DNA of 37,170 bases from Solirubrobacterales bacterium. Its GTDB lineage: Bacteria > Actinomycetota > Thermoleophilia > Solirubrobacterales > Solirubrobacteraceae. This document shows, in pieces, positions 7,922 through 14,529 of the stretch (position 1 is its first letter; the number at the start of each line of letters is the position of its first letter). The notes beneath the pieces were generated by a model, which did no database searches, was not told the origin of the DNA, and saw nothing but the letters and a program-made list of their open reading frames with translations. The position numbers and the translations under genes are program-made. Location of the stretch: contig PLES01000068.1 in NCBI GenBank assembly GCA_003137075.1, positions 662 through 37,831 on the forward strand, written 5' to 3'.

Positions 7922-8386
7922 ATGGACGTCCTAGTACTGATCGACAAACTCGACGATCTCGTTCACAACGCGAAGCCTATGCCGTTGACGGATCAGGTGC
8001 GCGTGGACAAGGAGGAGATCTACGACATCCTTGACCAGATGCGCGCGACGATCCCTGAGGAGATCAAGCAGGCGCGCTGGATCGTCAAGGAACGTCAGGA
8101 GATGCTCGCCGAAGCCAAGCGCGAGGCCGAGCGCATCATGAAGGAAGCTCGCGACCGCCAGGACCGCCTCGTTTCCGAGGAAGAGGTCACCAAGCAGGCT
8201 GAGCGCGCCGCCGAGGACATCATCGAGGATGCCCACAGTCGTGAGCGTGAAATCCGGCTTGGCGCCGAGGATTACGCCGACGAGATTCTCGGCACCCTCG
8301 AAGTCAACCTTTCGAAGTTCATCTCGGCCGTGCAGCGCGGTCGTGACCGCCTGGCCGGCAAGGACGAGCAGGTCGAAGTCGGTTAG
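7922..8386 (+). CDS. DivIVA/SepIVA-like coiled-coil cell division protein
   Basis: A 154-residue, mostly helical and highly charged protein. The N-terminus (MDVLVLIDKLDDLVHNAKPMPLTDQVRVDKEEIYDILDQ) matches the actinobacterial DivIVA-like family that includes mycobacterial SepIVA. A long coiled coil rich in EAKREAERIMKEAR-type heptads runs from about residue 50 to 110. SepIVA acts in septation and cell-envelope growth. Its mycobacterial gene is also near yceD, rnc, smc and ftsY, which supports the assignment. GAGGATCGGCT before the ATG is a plausible Shine-Dalgarno. It could loosely be annotated as an ATP synthase b-subunit-like protein because of the coiled coil. Confidence 0.78.
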   Translation: MDVLVLIDKLDDLVHNAKPMPLTDQVRVDKEEIYDILDQMRATIPEEIKQARWIVKERQEMLAEAKREAERIMKEARDRQDRLVSEEEVTKQAERAAEDIIEDAHSREREIRLGAEDYADEILGTLEVNLSKFISAVQRGRDRLAGKDEQVEVG

Positions 8387-8402
8387 CTGCGCGGTGTCGC
8401 TC

Positions 8403-8416
8403 GCCGGATGTCCGGC
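8403..8416 (+). terminator. Short hairpin after the SepIVA-like gene
   Basis: GCCGGA-TG-TCCGGC is a perfect inverted repeat 16 bp after the stop. No T-run follows closely, although TTAAAAA lies 16 bp on. It may be a weak terminator. Confidence 0.35.
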
Positions 8417-8446
8417 AGCCACCGCCCGGTACGTTAAAAATGCGGG

Positions 8447-8469
8447 CCGGAACCAGCTCCGGTTAGATT
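8447..8469 (+). promoter_or_regulatory. Promoter region of the AAA+ ATPase gene: inverted repeat plus -10
   Basis: TAGATT (8464-8469) fits the TANNNT -10 pattern and ends 6 bp before the ATG at 8476, predicting a leaderless mRNA. CCGGA-N6-TCCGG (8447-8462) abuts it in the spacer/-35 zone, where a repressor operator could sit. No clear -35 is seen. Confidence 0.45.
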
Positions 8470-8475
8470 CCGGTG

Positions 8476-9972
8476 ATGAACTCCGAGGCATCGGATTCGG
8501 AGGCCCGGGAGTTCGCCGCGGCCTTCCTGTCGTTCCTGCACTGGATCCACTCCGAAGAGGCGGCTGAGCGCAGCCGCAACGAGGTCGTCGCGCTGGTCAT
8601 TGACTTCCTCGACGATGGGGTGGTCGACAAGTCGGTGCTGACCCGATCGTTCCCGGTATTCGAGCACGTCAACGTCCAAACTGCCCTGAACGCCTGGTCG
8701 GTCGAGCCCGGGCGTGAGGTTGAGGTTCGCGGCTTCTCGATCCCGCCCCGTCACGGGTCGGTCTCGCTTCAGCAGCTGATCAGCGGCAACGCGATGCCGC
8801 CACTGAGTCTCTCAGCGCCGCCGCTCGTCGATCTTGCAAGCGGACCAGGTTCGACGTTGGCGTGCCTGCAGCGAGGGCTGCTGCTCGTGACCGATGCTCT
8901 GGGCCGGTACGTGGTGATGGTAAATGGGCCTGATGACCAGGACCCGGGGCTCGAGTTGGAGATCGCAGGCCTGCCGGTAGATCAGGCCCAGGCCGTACAT
9001 GCCCGGTTGAATGAGCTGCGCAGCCAACTCAACGTCTACCGGGGACATGTTCTCGATGTCAGCGCCACCCCGCAAGGAGGGGTCGTGCTCGCGTTCAGTG
9101 AGGTCCCAAAGACCGCACGCGATGACGTGATCCTTCCCACGCAGGTGCTCGCGCGGGTCGAGCGGCATGCGCTCGGGGTCGCGGCCCATCGTGAAGCGCT
9201 GCTCGCCGCCGGCCAGCACCTGAAACGCGGGCTCTTGCTATACGGACCGCCCGGCACCGGCAAGACGCATACGACCAGGTACCTGATCGGCCAGATGAGT
9301 GGCTACACGCGGTTCGTGCTGACGGGAAGGGCGCTGCGGGCTATCGGGTCGGCGGCAGATCTGGCACGCGAGCTTCAACCCGCGGTGCTGGTGCTGGAAG
9401 ACGTGGACCTGGTCGCCGAGGACCGCAGCTTCGGACCCGGCTCCAGCCCGGTTCTGTTCGACCTGCTCGACGCGATGGACGGGGCCGCCGCAGACGCCGA
9501 CCTGCTGTTCCTGCTGACCACAAACCGGGCAGACCTGCTGGAGCCGGCGCTGGCCGCGCGTCCCGGCCGCGTCGATGTGGCGGTGGAGATCGCGCTTCCC
9601 GATGCGGATGCGCGGCGGCGACTGTTCTCGCTCTACTCACGCTCGCTCGAATTGCGTCTGTCCGAGTCGGAAACCGCCGAGGTTGTCGAGCGGACCGACG
9701 GTGTGACCGCCTCCTTCCTCAAGGAGTTGCTGCGGCGCGCCGTGCTCGAGGCGCTGCACGACCGCCAAGCCGGCGAACAGGTCGCGGCCGGCGAGATCAC
9801 GGCCGTCCAGGTCTCGCGCGCGCTCGACGATCTGCTCGACGGCAGCCAGCAGGTCACTCGTAGCCTGCTTGGGGTCGGCAACGATCCTGACAGTCTTCCG
9901 GCCGGCGGTGGTGCGGGGTCGCTCCCGCCCCAACGCGGAGCCTGGACACGCGGTCGCATCGTCGGCCGCTGA
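8476..9972 (+). CDS. AAA+ ATPase with unassigned N-terminal domain
   Basis: A 498-residue ATPase. The N-terminal about 220 residues match no domain I recognise. The AAA module follows: Walker A GPPGTGKT (257-264), Walker B VLVLEDVD (304-311) and a second region of homology TTNRADLLEPALAARPGRVD (348-367) with both conserved arginines. This is the classical AAA clade (FtsH/Cdc48/proteasomal type), so hexamer formation and substrate unfolding or remodelling are expected. No zinc-protease motif (HExxH) and no membrane segment are present, so it is not FtsH. The tail is Gly/Pro/Arg-rich. A GTG at 8473 is an alternative start, but spacing to the -10 favours the ATG. It sits between conserved genes coaD/sepIVA and yceD, so its partner is not evident. 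Substrate unknown. Confidence 0.85.
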   Translation: MNSEASDSEAREFAAAFLSFLHWIHSEEAAERSRNEVVALVIDFLDDGVVDKSVLTRSFPVFEHVNVQTALNAWSVEPGREVEVRGFSIPPRHGSVSLQQLISGNAMPPLSLSAPPLVDLASGPGSTLACLQRGLLLVTDALGRYVVMVNGPDDQDPGLELEIAGLPVDQAQAVHARLNELRSQLNVYRGHVLDVSATPQGGVVLAFSEVPKTARDDVILPTQVLARVERHALGVAAHREALLAAGQHLKRGLLLYGPPGTGKTHTTRYLIGQMSGYTRFVLTGRALRAIGSAADLARELQPAVLVLEDVDLVAEDRSFGPGSSPVLFDLLDAMDGAAADADLLFLLTTNRADLLEPALAARPGRVDVAVEIALPDADARRRLFSLYSRSLELRLSESETAEVVERTDGVTASFLKELLRRAVLEALHDRQAGEQVAAGEITAVQVSRALDDLLDGSQQVTRSLLGVGNDPDSLPAGGGAGSLPPQRGAWTRGRIVGR

Positions 9973-9978
9973 GCATGC

Positions 9979-10021
9979 GTGCAATGCGAGTTGCACTCCG
10001 TCCGGCGGGAGCGCAACGCTC
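9979..10021. promoter_or_regulatory. Two inverted repeats upstream of the rmuC-like gene
   Basis: GTGCAA-N6-TTGCAC (9979-9996) is a perfect operator-like palindrome. GAGCG-CAA-CGCTC (10009-10021) is a second, short hairpin just before the ATG at 10028. They occupy nearly all of the 55-bp gap. The first resembles a dimeric helix-turn-helix site; the second could affect translation initiation. Function is inferred. Confidence 0.4.
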
Positions 10022-10027
10022 GTCAGC

Positions 10028-11065
10028 ATGGACATCAGCTCGCTGGTCATCGGAATCTTCATCGGCGTTGCACTGGCGGCGTCGGTCGTCTGGCTGCGCA
10101 CCAACTCCGCTTCCGGCCGCGACGCCGAGGTAGAGCGGCTGGTCGGCCCGCTGGCCGACCAGCTTGCACGCGTCGACCAGCAGTTGGTGGCGCTCGACCA
10201 GGAGCGACGCGAGACCCGCGGGCGGCTTGAACAGCAGTTGCGTTCGCTGGCCGAGCAGGGCGAGCGCCTGAGGACTGAGACCGGGGCGCTGGTGACTGCC
10301 CTGCGTAAGCCCAACACCCGCGGGCAGTGGGGTCAGATGCAGCTGCGCAAGGTCGTTGAACTGGCCGGCATGGTGCGCCACTGCGACTTCACCGAGCAGG
10401 CATCGATCCCCGGTGAAGACCGCGCGCTGCGCCCTGACATGGTTGTCAACCTGCCCGGCGGCAAGACCGTCGTGGTTGACGCCAAAGCACCGCTGCAGGG
10501 CGTGCTCGACGCCTACGAGGCGCCGGACGAGGAGACCCGCGCCGCCCACCTTGAAGCCCACGCCCGGCTGCTGCGCCGTCACGTCAAGCAGCTCTCCGAC
10601 AAGGCCTACTGGTCAGGTATGGAGAGCGCCCCGGACTTCGTCGTGCTGTTCCTGCCGGGGGAGTACCTCTACGGCGCCGCACTCGACGCCGATCCCGATC
10701 TGATCGAGGACGCGATGGCGCGCCGGGTCCTGATCGCCACGCCGACAACGCTGCTGGCGCTGCTGCACTCGGTCGCCTACGGCTGGCAGCAGGAGCGGGT
10801 CGCGGAGTCAGCGCAGGCCGTCTCAGAGCTCGGACGCGAGCTGCACACGCGGCTGGCGCGGCTCTCGACCCTGATGGCAAACCTCGGACGCCGCATGAAC
10901 AGCGCCGTCGGTGCCTATAACGAGGCTGTCGGCTCCTACGAGACGCGGGTGATGCCGGCCGCCCGCCGGCTCGCCGACCACGGCGCCGTGAACCCCGGGC
11001 TTGAGATCCCCGAGGCCGACCAGATCACGGTGTCGGCGCGGATGGTTCAGATCCACGAAGACTAA
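10028..11065 (+). CDS. rmuC: DNA recombination protein RmuC family
   Basis: A 345-residue RmuC-family protein. These have a PD-(D/E)XK nuclease-like core, are N-terminally membrane-anchored, and limit inversions at short inverted repeats in E. coli. The ATG at 10028 gives MDISSLVIGIFIGVALAASVVWL, a good membrane anchor, followed by a coiled coil (about residues 30-90). The nuclease-like domain includes RGQWGQMQLRKVVELAGM, RPDMVVNLPGGKTVVVDAK (acidic and Lys catalytic-type residues) and FLPGEYLYGAALDADPDL. The frame is open to 9869 but only as overlap with the ATPase. It is shorter than E. coli RmuC mainly in the coil. A perfect palindrome lies 36 bp after its stop, notable given the family's link to inverted repeats. 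Confidence 0.9.
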   Translation: MDISSLVIGIFIGVALAASVVWLRTNSASGRDAEVERLVGPLADQLARVDQQLVALDQERRETRGRLEQQLRSLAEQGERLRTETGALVTALRKPNTRGQWGQMQLRKVVELAGMVRHCDFTEQASIPGEDRALRPDMVVNLPGGKTVVVDAKAPLQGVLDAYEAPDEETRAAHLEAHARLLRRHVKQLSDKAYWSGMESAPDFVVLFLPGEYLYGAALDADPDLIEDAMARRVLIATPTTLLALLHSVAYGWQQERVAESAQAVSELGRELHTRLARLSTLMANLGRRMNSAVGAYNEAVGSYETRVMPAARRLADHGAVNPGLEIPEADQITVSARMVQIHED

Positions 11066-11101
11066 GGCGGGAAGCACCGCTTCCCGACGCCGCGGCAGGC
11101 C

Positions 11102-11151
11102 GTAGTGATGGACGTTATGTGCCAGATCTGGCACATAACGTCCATCACTAC
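11102..11151. repeat. Perfect 50-bp palindrome between convergent genes
   Basis: The two 25-bp halves are exact reverse complements with no spacer. The left arm begins GTAGTGATGGACG and the centre is GTGCCAGATCTGGCAC. It lies in the 97-bp gap between the convergent rmuC and phosphatase genes. As RNA it would form a near-perfect hairpin from either strand and could serve as a bidirectional terminator, though no T-run follows. As DNA it could extrude a cruciform. Base composition (about half A/T) differs from the GC-rich surroundings. No second copy occurs in the window. Confidence 0.9.
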
Positions 11152-11162
11152 CTCGAGAAAGC

Positions 11163-11648
11163 TCAGCCCGGCCGCGCGTCCGACCAGGCGAGCAGGCTGT
11201 CGCGCTGATGCGGGAGCGGCTTCGCGGTCGGTTTGCGTGCGTTGATCTCGGCGAGTGCGTCATCCGGGCCGAGGCCGAAGCGTCTGACCAAGACCGCACC
11301 CGCGACCGTCGCCGAGCGCTGCCAGCCGGCGCGGCAGTGGATGTAGACCAGTTCGCCCTCGTCAAGCCAGCTGTTGGCGAGTTCTGAAGCGTCGTCCAGC
11401 AGCCTGGTGCTGAGTGCGCCGTAGTCCTCGGAGCTGAAGCGCTCTTCGACGATCCCCGCCGCGCGCAGCGAGCGAACCACCTCGGTACGCGCGCCGGCCG
11501 GATACTCCTGGTCCTCGACCAGGTTCAGGATCCGTGTGACGCCGAGCCGCTCGAGCGTGCGGACGTCGGACTCATCAGCCGGCACCGCGCCGATTATCAA
11601 GTGGTCATGGACGTCGCCGAAGCCATATGTGCGAAACCAGCTGGACAC
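11163..11648 (-). CDS. Dual-specificity-type protein phosphatase
   Basis: A 161-residue protein of the Cys-based phosphatase superfamily. The P-loop HCRAGWQRS places catalytic Cys105 and Arg111 in the HCx5R arrangement. An Asp in SSEDYGAL (residue 75) is a candidate general acid. The N-terminus (DHLIIGAVPADESDVRTLERLGVTRILNL) is typical of small DSP and DSP-like lipid or RNA phosphatases. Whether it acts on phosphoprotein, phosphoinositide or RNA cannot be told. The start is a GTG at 11648 with GGGAGG directly upstream. It is divergent from yceD with only 36 bp between the starts, so their promoters overlap. Confidence 0.85.
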   Translation of the reverse strand: MSSWFRTYGFGDVHDHLIIGAVPADESDVRTLERLGVTRILNLVEDQEYPAGARTEVVRSLRAAGIVEERFSSEDYGALSTRLLDDASELANSWLDEGELVYIHCRAGWQRSATVAGAVLVRRFGLGPDDALAEINARKPTAKPLPHQRDSLLAWSDARPG

Positions 11649-11671
11649 CTCCCAGATGATCGCAGCCTCTC

Positions 11672-11677
11672 TAATCT
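11672..11677 (+). promoter_or_regulatory. -10 hexamer of yceD (leaderless)
   Basis: TAATCT ends 7 bp before the GTG at 11685, where transcription would be expected to start. It is the main reason to prefer this GTG over upstream in-frame starts lying inside the divergent gene. Confidence 0.5.
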
Positions 11678-11684
11678 GTTGGAT

Positions 11685-12209
11685 GTGAACACTGAGACGG
11701 ACACATTTGACCTCATCGGCCTGCGCATGACCTCAGGTGAGGGGCGTAAGTTCGACCTGGCGGTCGCGATCGAGCCGTACGAGCTCGGGCAGGACACCTA
11801 TACGGTGCTTCCGGCGGAGATCCCGGCCGAGCTGCAGATCTCACGCACCACGGCGCAGGGGTATGCGCTGCGGCTGAGGTTCGAGGCGAGCTTGGACGGT
11901 GCCTGCATGCGCTGCCTTGAGCCGACCACGGTGAGCTTCGTAGTCGACTCGCGCGAGGTCTCACAGCCCGGCGCCAACGCTGACGACGAGCTCGACTCGC
12001 CGTATGTGTCCGATGGGACGCTTGCGCTCGCCGCGTGGGCGCGCGATGCGCTGGCGCTGGTGCTGCCCGCAGCCCTGCTTTGCAAGCCCGACTGCGCGGG
12101 GCTCTGCGCGGTTTGCGGCACCGATCTCAACAGCGCCGGTGCGGATCACCACCACGAGTCCGAGCCCGACTCGCGCTGGGCGAAGCTCTCAGAGCTGAAG
12201 TTCGACTAG
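11685..12209 (+). CDS. yceD: YceD/DUF177 family protein
   Basis: A 174-residue DUF177 protein. The family is genetically linked to rpmF, and members are implicated in 23S rRNA/large-subunit maturation. The core carries ACMRCLEPT and a C-terminal zinc-type motif CKPDCAGLCAVCGTDLN, both standard. The final DSRWAKLSELKFD resembles the family C-terminus. The GTG at 11685 gives MNTETDTFDLIGL and the usual length; the frame is open to 11601 but would overlap the divergent phosphatase. rpmF follows after 54 bp with its own putative -10. Confidence 0.92.
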   Translation: MNTETDTFDLIGLRMTSGEGRKFDLAVAIEPYELGQDTYTVLPAEIPAELQISRTTAQGYALRLRFEASLDGACMRCLEPTTVSFVVDSREVSQPGANADDELDSPYVSDGTLALAAWARDALALVLPAALLCKPDCAGLCAVCGTDLNSAGADHHHESEPDSRWAKLSELKFD

Positions 12210-12227
12210 ACCGTCCTACGCGTGGCG

Positions 12228-12254
12228 TTGAAGGGCACGTGCGCCTGCTAGTCT
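12228..12254 (+). promoter_or_regulatory. Putative rpmF promoter
   Basis: TTGAAG (12228-12233) and TAGTCT (12249-12254) are separated by 15 bp. The ATG lies 9 bp after the -10, so the mRNA would have almost no leader. Spacing is slightly short. Confidence 0.45.
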
Positions 12255-12263
12255 GACGCGTCT

Positions 12264-12452
12264 ATGGCCGTTCCTAAGCAAAAGCAGTCCCACTCGCGCA
12301 CGACGTTGCGCCGCTCGACCCACAAGGTCACCCCTGCCGCCAGCAACGCCTGCCCGCAGTGCCAGAGCCCCAAGCTGCCGCACCGCGTGTGCCCGGTTTG
12401 CGGGAGCTACAAGGGCAAGACCGTAGTGGCGACCGACTCAACTCTCCGCTGA
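12264..12452 (+). CDS. rpmF: 50S ribosomal protein bL32
   Basis: A 62-residue L32 protein of the large subunit. It starts MAVPKQKQSHSRTTLRRS, the diagnostic N-terminus. Cys30, Cys33, Cys43 and Cys46 (CPQC...CPVCG) form a zinc ribbon. The yceD-rpmF-plsX order is among the most conserved in bacteria and links ribosome and lipid synthesis. Confidence 0.96.
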   Translation: MAVPKQKQSHSRTTLRRSTHKVTPAASNACPQCQSPKLPHRVCPVCGSYKGKTVVATDSTLR

Positions 12453-12465
12453 GCGTCCGTCGCCA

Positions 12466-13506
12466 ATGGTGACGGTCGCCGTTGACGGTAACGGGGCCGA
12501 TCTAGGTCCTTCAGAAGTCGCCGCAGGCGCGTCGCTGGCAGCGACGCGCGGCGTGCGCGTGCTGCTGTTCGCCGATGCCTCGAAGATCGGCTCGGTGCCC
12601 GACGGCGTTGAGCTGGTCGACGCCCCGATCTCTATCGCGAAGGCGACCGATCCGGCCTACGCCGTGCGATCGACGCCGCAAGCGTCGATCGTGCAGGCCG
12701 CCAAAGCGGTCGCGGAGGGGCGGGCGCAGGCGCTCGTCTCCGGCGGTTCCACCGGCTCGGCGCTGGCGGCTGGTCTCTTCAACCTCAAGCGCGACCGTGG
12801 CATCTACCGCCCGGCGCTGGCTTTGCCGATTCCGCGCCCCGGCGGCACGCCGGTGATGGTGCTCGACGTCGGCGCCAACGTCAGCTGCCGCCCCGAGCAC
12901 CTGGTGCAGTTCGCGCACATGGGATCGGCGTTCTGCCAGGCCGTGATGGGCATCGACGCGCCGCGGGTGGCGCTGCTCTCAAACGGCGAGGAGCCGGCCA
13001 AGGGCACGCCCGACGTCAAAGAGGTCCACGAGCGTCTCAGCGGCGCTGGTGGTGCCGGGCTGAACTTCGTCGGCAACATCGAGGGCACTCAGGCGATGGC
13101 CAACGTCGTCGACGTGATCGTGACCGACGGCTTTACCGGCAACATCGCGCTCAAGCTGATCGAGGGCGTCTCAGCTCAGACCCTCGCCGCGATTCGGACC
13201 GCCGCGATGTCCTCTTGGCGCGCGAAGCTCGGCGGCTTCTTGCTGCAGCCGGCCGTGCAGACGCTGCGCGAGGAGATCGACCCGGAGATGACCGGCGGCG
13301 CCTACATGCTCGGTTTGCGCCAGATCGGAATCGTCTGCCACGGGCGCTTCACGCGCCGGGGCTTTGCCCGCGCGATCGAGCTGGCGGCACGCGGCGTCGA
13401 GGAGGACGTGATCGGTCGTACGCGCGCCGCGCTTGAAGCGGCGGGGGCTTTGCGCTCACCGGCTGAGGGCGACCGCAGCGACGAAGGCGCTGCGCAGCCC
13501 GCTTGA
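12466..13506 (+). CDS. plsX: Phosphate acyltransferase PlsX
   Basis: PlsX converts acyl-ACP to acyl-phosphate, the acyl donor for PlsY in phosphatidic acid synthesis. The protein is 346 residues. The opening VAVDGNGADLGPSEVA corresponds to the IAVDxMGGDxxP motif, with Asn where Met is usual. Other family segments are VSGGSTGSALAAGLF, PVMVLDVGANVSCRPEHLVQFA, GTPDVKEVHERL, NFVGNIEG and DVIVTDGFTGNIALKLIEG. It lies 13 bp after rpmF. acpP, encoding its acyl carrier, follows. Confidence 0.95.
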   Translation: MVTVAVDGNGADLGPSEVAAGASLAATRGVRVLLFADASKIGSVPDGVELVDAPISIAKATDPAYAVRSTPQASIVQAAKAVAEGRAQALVSGGSTGSALAAGLFNLKRDRGIYRPALALPIPRPGGTPVMVLDVGANVSCRPEHLVQFAHMGSAFCQAVMGIDAPRVALLSNGEEPAKGTPDVKEVHERLSGAGGAGLNFVGNIEGTQAMANVVDVIVTDGFTGNIALKLIEGVSAQTLAAIRTAAMSSWRAKLGGFLLQPAVQTLREEIDPEMTGGAYMLGLRQIGIVCHGRFTRRGFARAIELAARGVEEDVIGRTRAALEAAGALRSPAEGDRSDEGAAQPA

Positions 13507-13529
13507 CTGTCCGGGTAGGGGATTACGGT
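13503..13529 (+). promoter_or_regulatory. Putative acpP promoter
   Basis: TTGACT (13503-13508), overlapping the plsX stop, and TACGGT (13524-13529) are 15 bp apart. The acpP ATG is 8 bp after the -10. It may supply extra acpP mRNA beyond plsX read-through. Confidence 0.4.
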
Positions 13530-13537
13530 AGAGAGCC

Positions 13538-13816
13538 ATGAATCGCGAGCAGATTCTCAACGTAATCCGTACGCACCTGGCCGATGAGCTTCAGGTCGAG
13601 CCCGGCTCGATCGGTGAGTCCACACGCTTTCGGGAAGACCTGGAAGCGGACTCGCTGGATCTCTACACGCTTGTCCAGGAGCTGGAGGACAGCTACGGCG
13701 TGCAGATGTCCGATGATGAGGCCGCCCACATCCTGACGGTTGGGCAAGCGGTCGAATTCGTGCTCGCGAGCGGTGTCTCGACCACGAATTCCGCTGAAGG
13801 CTCGAGTGGCAACTGA
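13538..13816 (+). CDS. acpP: Acyl carrier protein
   Basis: A 92-residue acyl carrier protein for fatty acid synthesis. The DSLD motif places the phosphopantetheine-bearing serine at residue 39 (EADSLDLYTLVQELED). The acidic helix II following it is typical. Residues about 80-92 form a Ser/Gly-rich tail beyond the normal fold, and its end overlaps the rnc start by 11 bp. CoaD upstream contributes to the prosthetic-group precursor. The acpP-rnc-smc-ftsY order is widely conserved. Confidence 0.94.
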   Translation: MNREQILNVIRTHLADELQVEPGSIGESTRFREDLEADSLDLYTLVQELEDSYGVQMSDDEAAHILTVGQAVEFVLASGVSTTNSAEGSSGN

Positions 13817-14525
13817 CGAAAAGTCAGCGCTCGGGTCGGTTGCGCGTCTGCGGGAACTGCTGGACGAGCTGCCGCCGGACCTCGCTGTGCACGTGTTCAC
13901 GCACGCGTCGTGGACCACGAAGCGCTCCGAGTCCTACGAGCGGCTCGCGTTCCTCGGTGACAGCGTGCTCTCGCTGGCCGTCACATCGCACCTCTTCCCG
14001 AGCTTGGAGGCCGATCGTTTCGGTGCCGGCGAGCTGACCAAGATCCGCGCCCAGACCGTCTCCGGCCGCTCCTGTCGCGTGGTGGCGGAGCTGCTCGGAG
14101 TGCCGGAACGCGTCGCCAACGCCGCGCCAGCGGGTGCGGCAGCGACAGTTCCCAATCTCGTTTCAACCGAGCGTGTGCTCGCCTCGATCACGGAGGCGAT
14201 CATCGGCGCCTGCTACCTGAGCTTCGGGTACGAGCGTGTGGCGGCGGCCGTGGTCGAGGCGTTCGAGCCGATTCTCGACGACGCGCTCGAGCATCCGGTC
14301 GACTTCAAGTCAGCCCTGCAGGAGCGGCTCGCCCGCCGGGGCGCGCTGGTCAGTTATGACGTGGTGGCGGAGGACGGTCCGCCGCACGATCGAACCTTCA
14401 CAATCGCGGCGCGGATCGCCAGCGAGGAGATCGGCCGCGGGGTTGGGCGCAGCAAGAAGGACGCCGAGCAGGCCGCGGCACGCGAGGCGCTCACGCACCT
14501 CGGCGCGCCCGCCTCGGGAAGCTGA
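13806..14525 (+). CDS. rnc: Ribonuclease III family protein with altered active site
   Basis: A 239-residue protein, with a GTG start at 13806 overlapping acpP by 11 bp. Its N-terminal RNase III domain contains ERLAFLGDSVLSLAV (residues 45-59). The C-terminal dsRNA-binding domain (about 165-235) includes GRSKKDAEQAAAREAL. RNase III processes rRNA precursors and structured RNAs with two-metal chemistry. Compared by eye with E. coli RNase III, E38, D45 and E117 are kept (E45, D52, E130). E41 is replaced by Ala48, D114 by Ser127 (VLASITEAIIGA) and E65 probably by Val92. E41, D45, D114 and E117 are metal ligands in characterised enzymes, so activity may be weak or lost. Conserved synteny and an intact dsRNA-binding domain argue against a decayed gene. 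Confidence 0.88.
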   Translation: MATDEKSALGSVARLRELLDELPPDLAVHVFTHASWTTKRSESYERLAFLGDSVLSLAVTSHLFPSLEADRFGAGELTKIRAQTVSGRSCRVVAELLGVPERVANAAPAGAAATVPNLVSTERVLASITEAIIGACYLSFGYERVAAAVVEAFEPILDDALEHPVDFKSALQERLARRGALVSYDVVAEDGPPHDRTFTIAARIASEEIGRGVGRSKKDAEQAAAREALTHLGAPASGS

Positions 14526-14529
14526 GCTG

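Noticed and set aside
14236-14529. N-terminal extension of the smc frame
   Set aside because: It is the out-of-frame shadow of rnc, low-complexity Arg/Ser, and precedes the canonical MYLKSIDLKGFKSF start.
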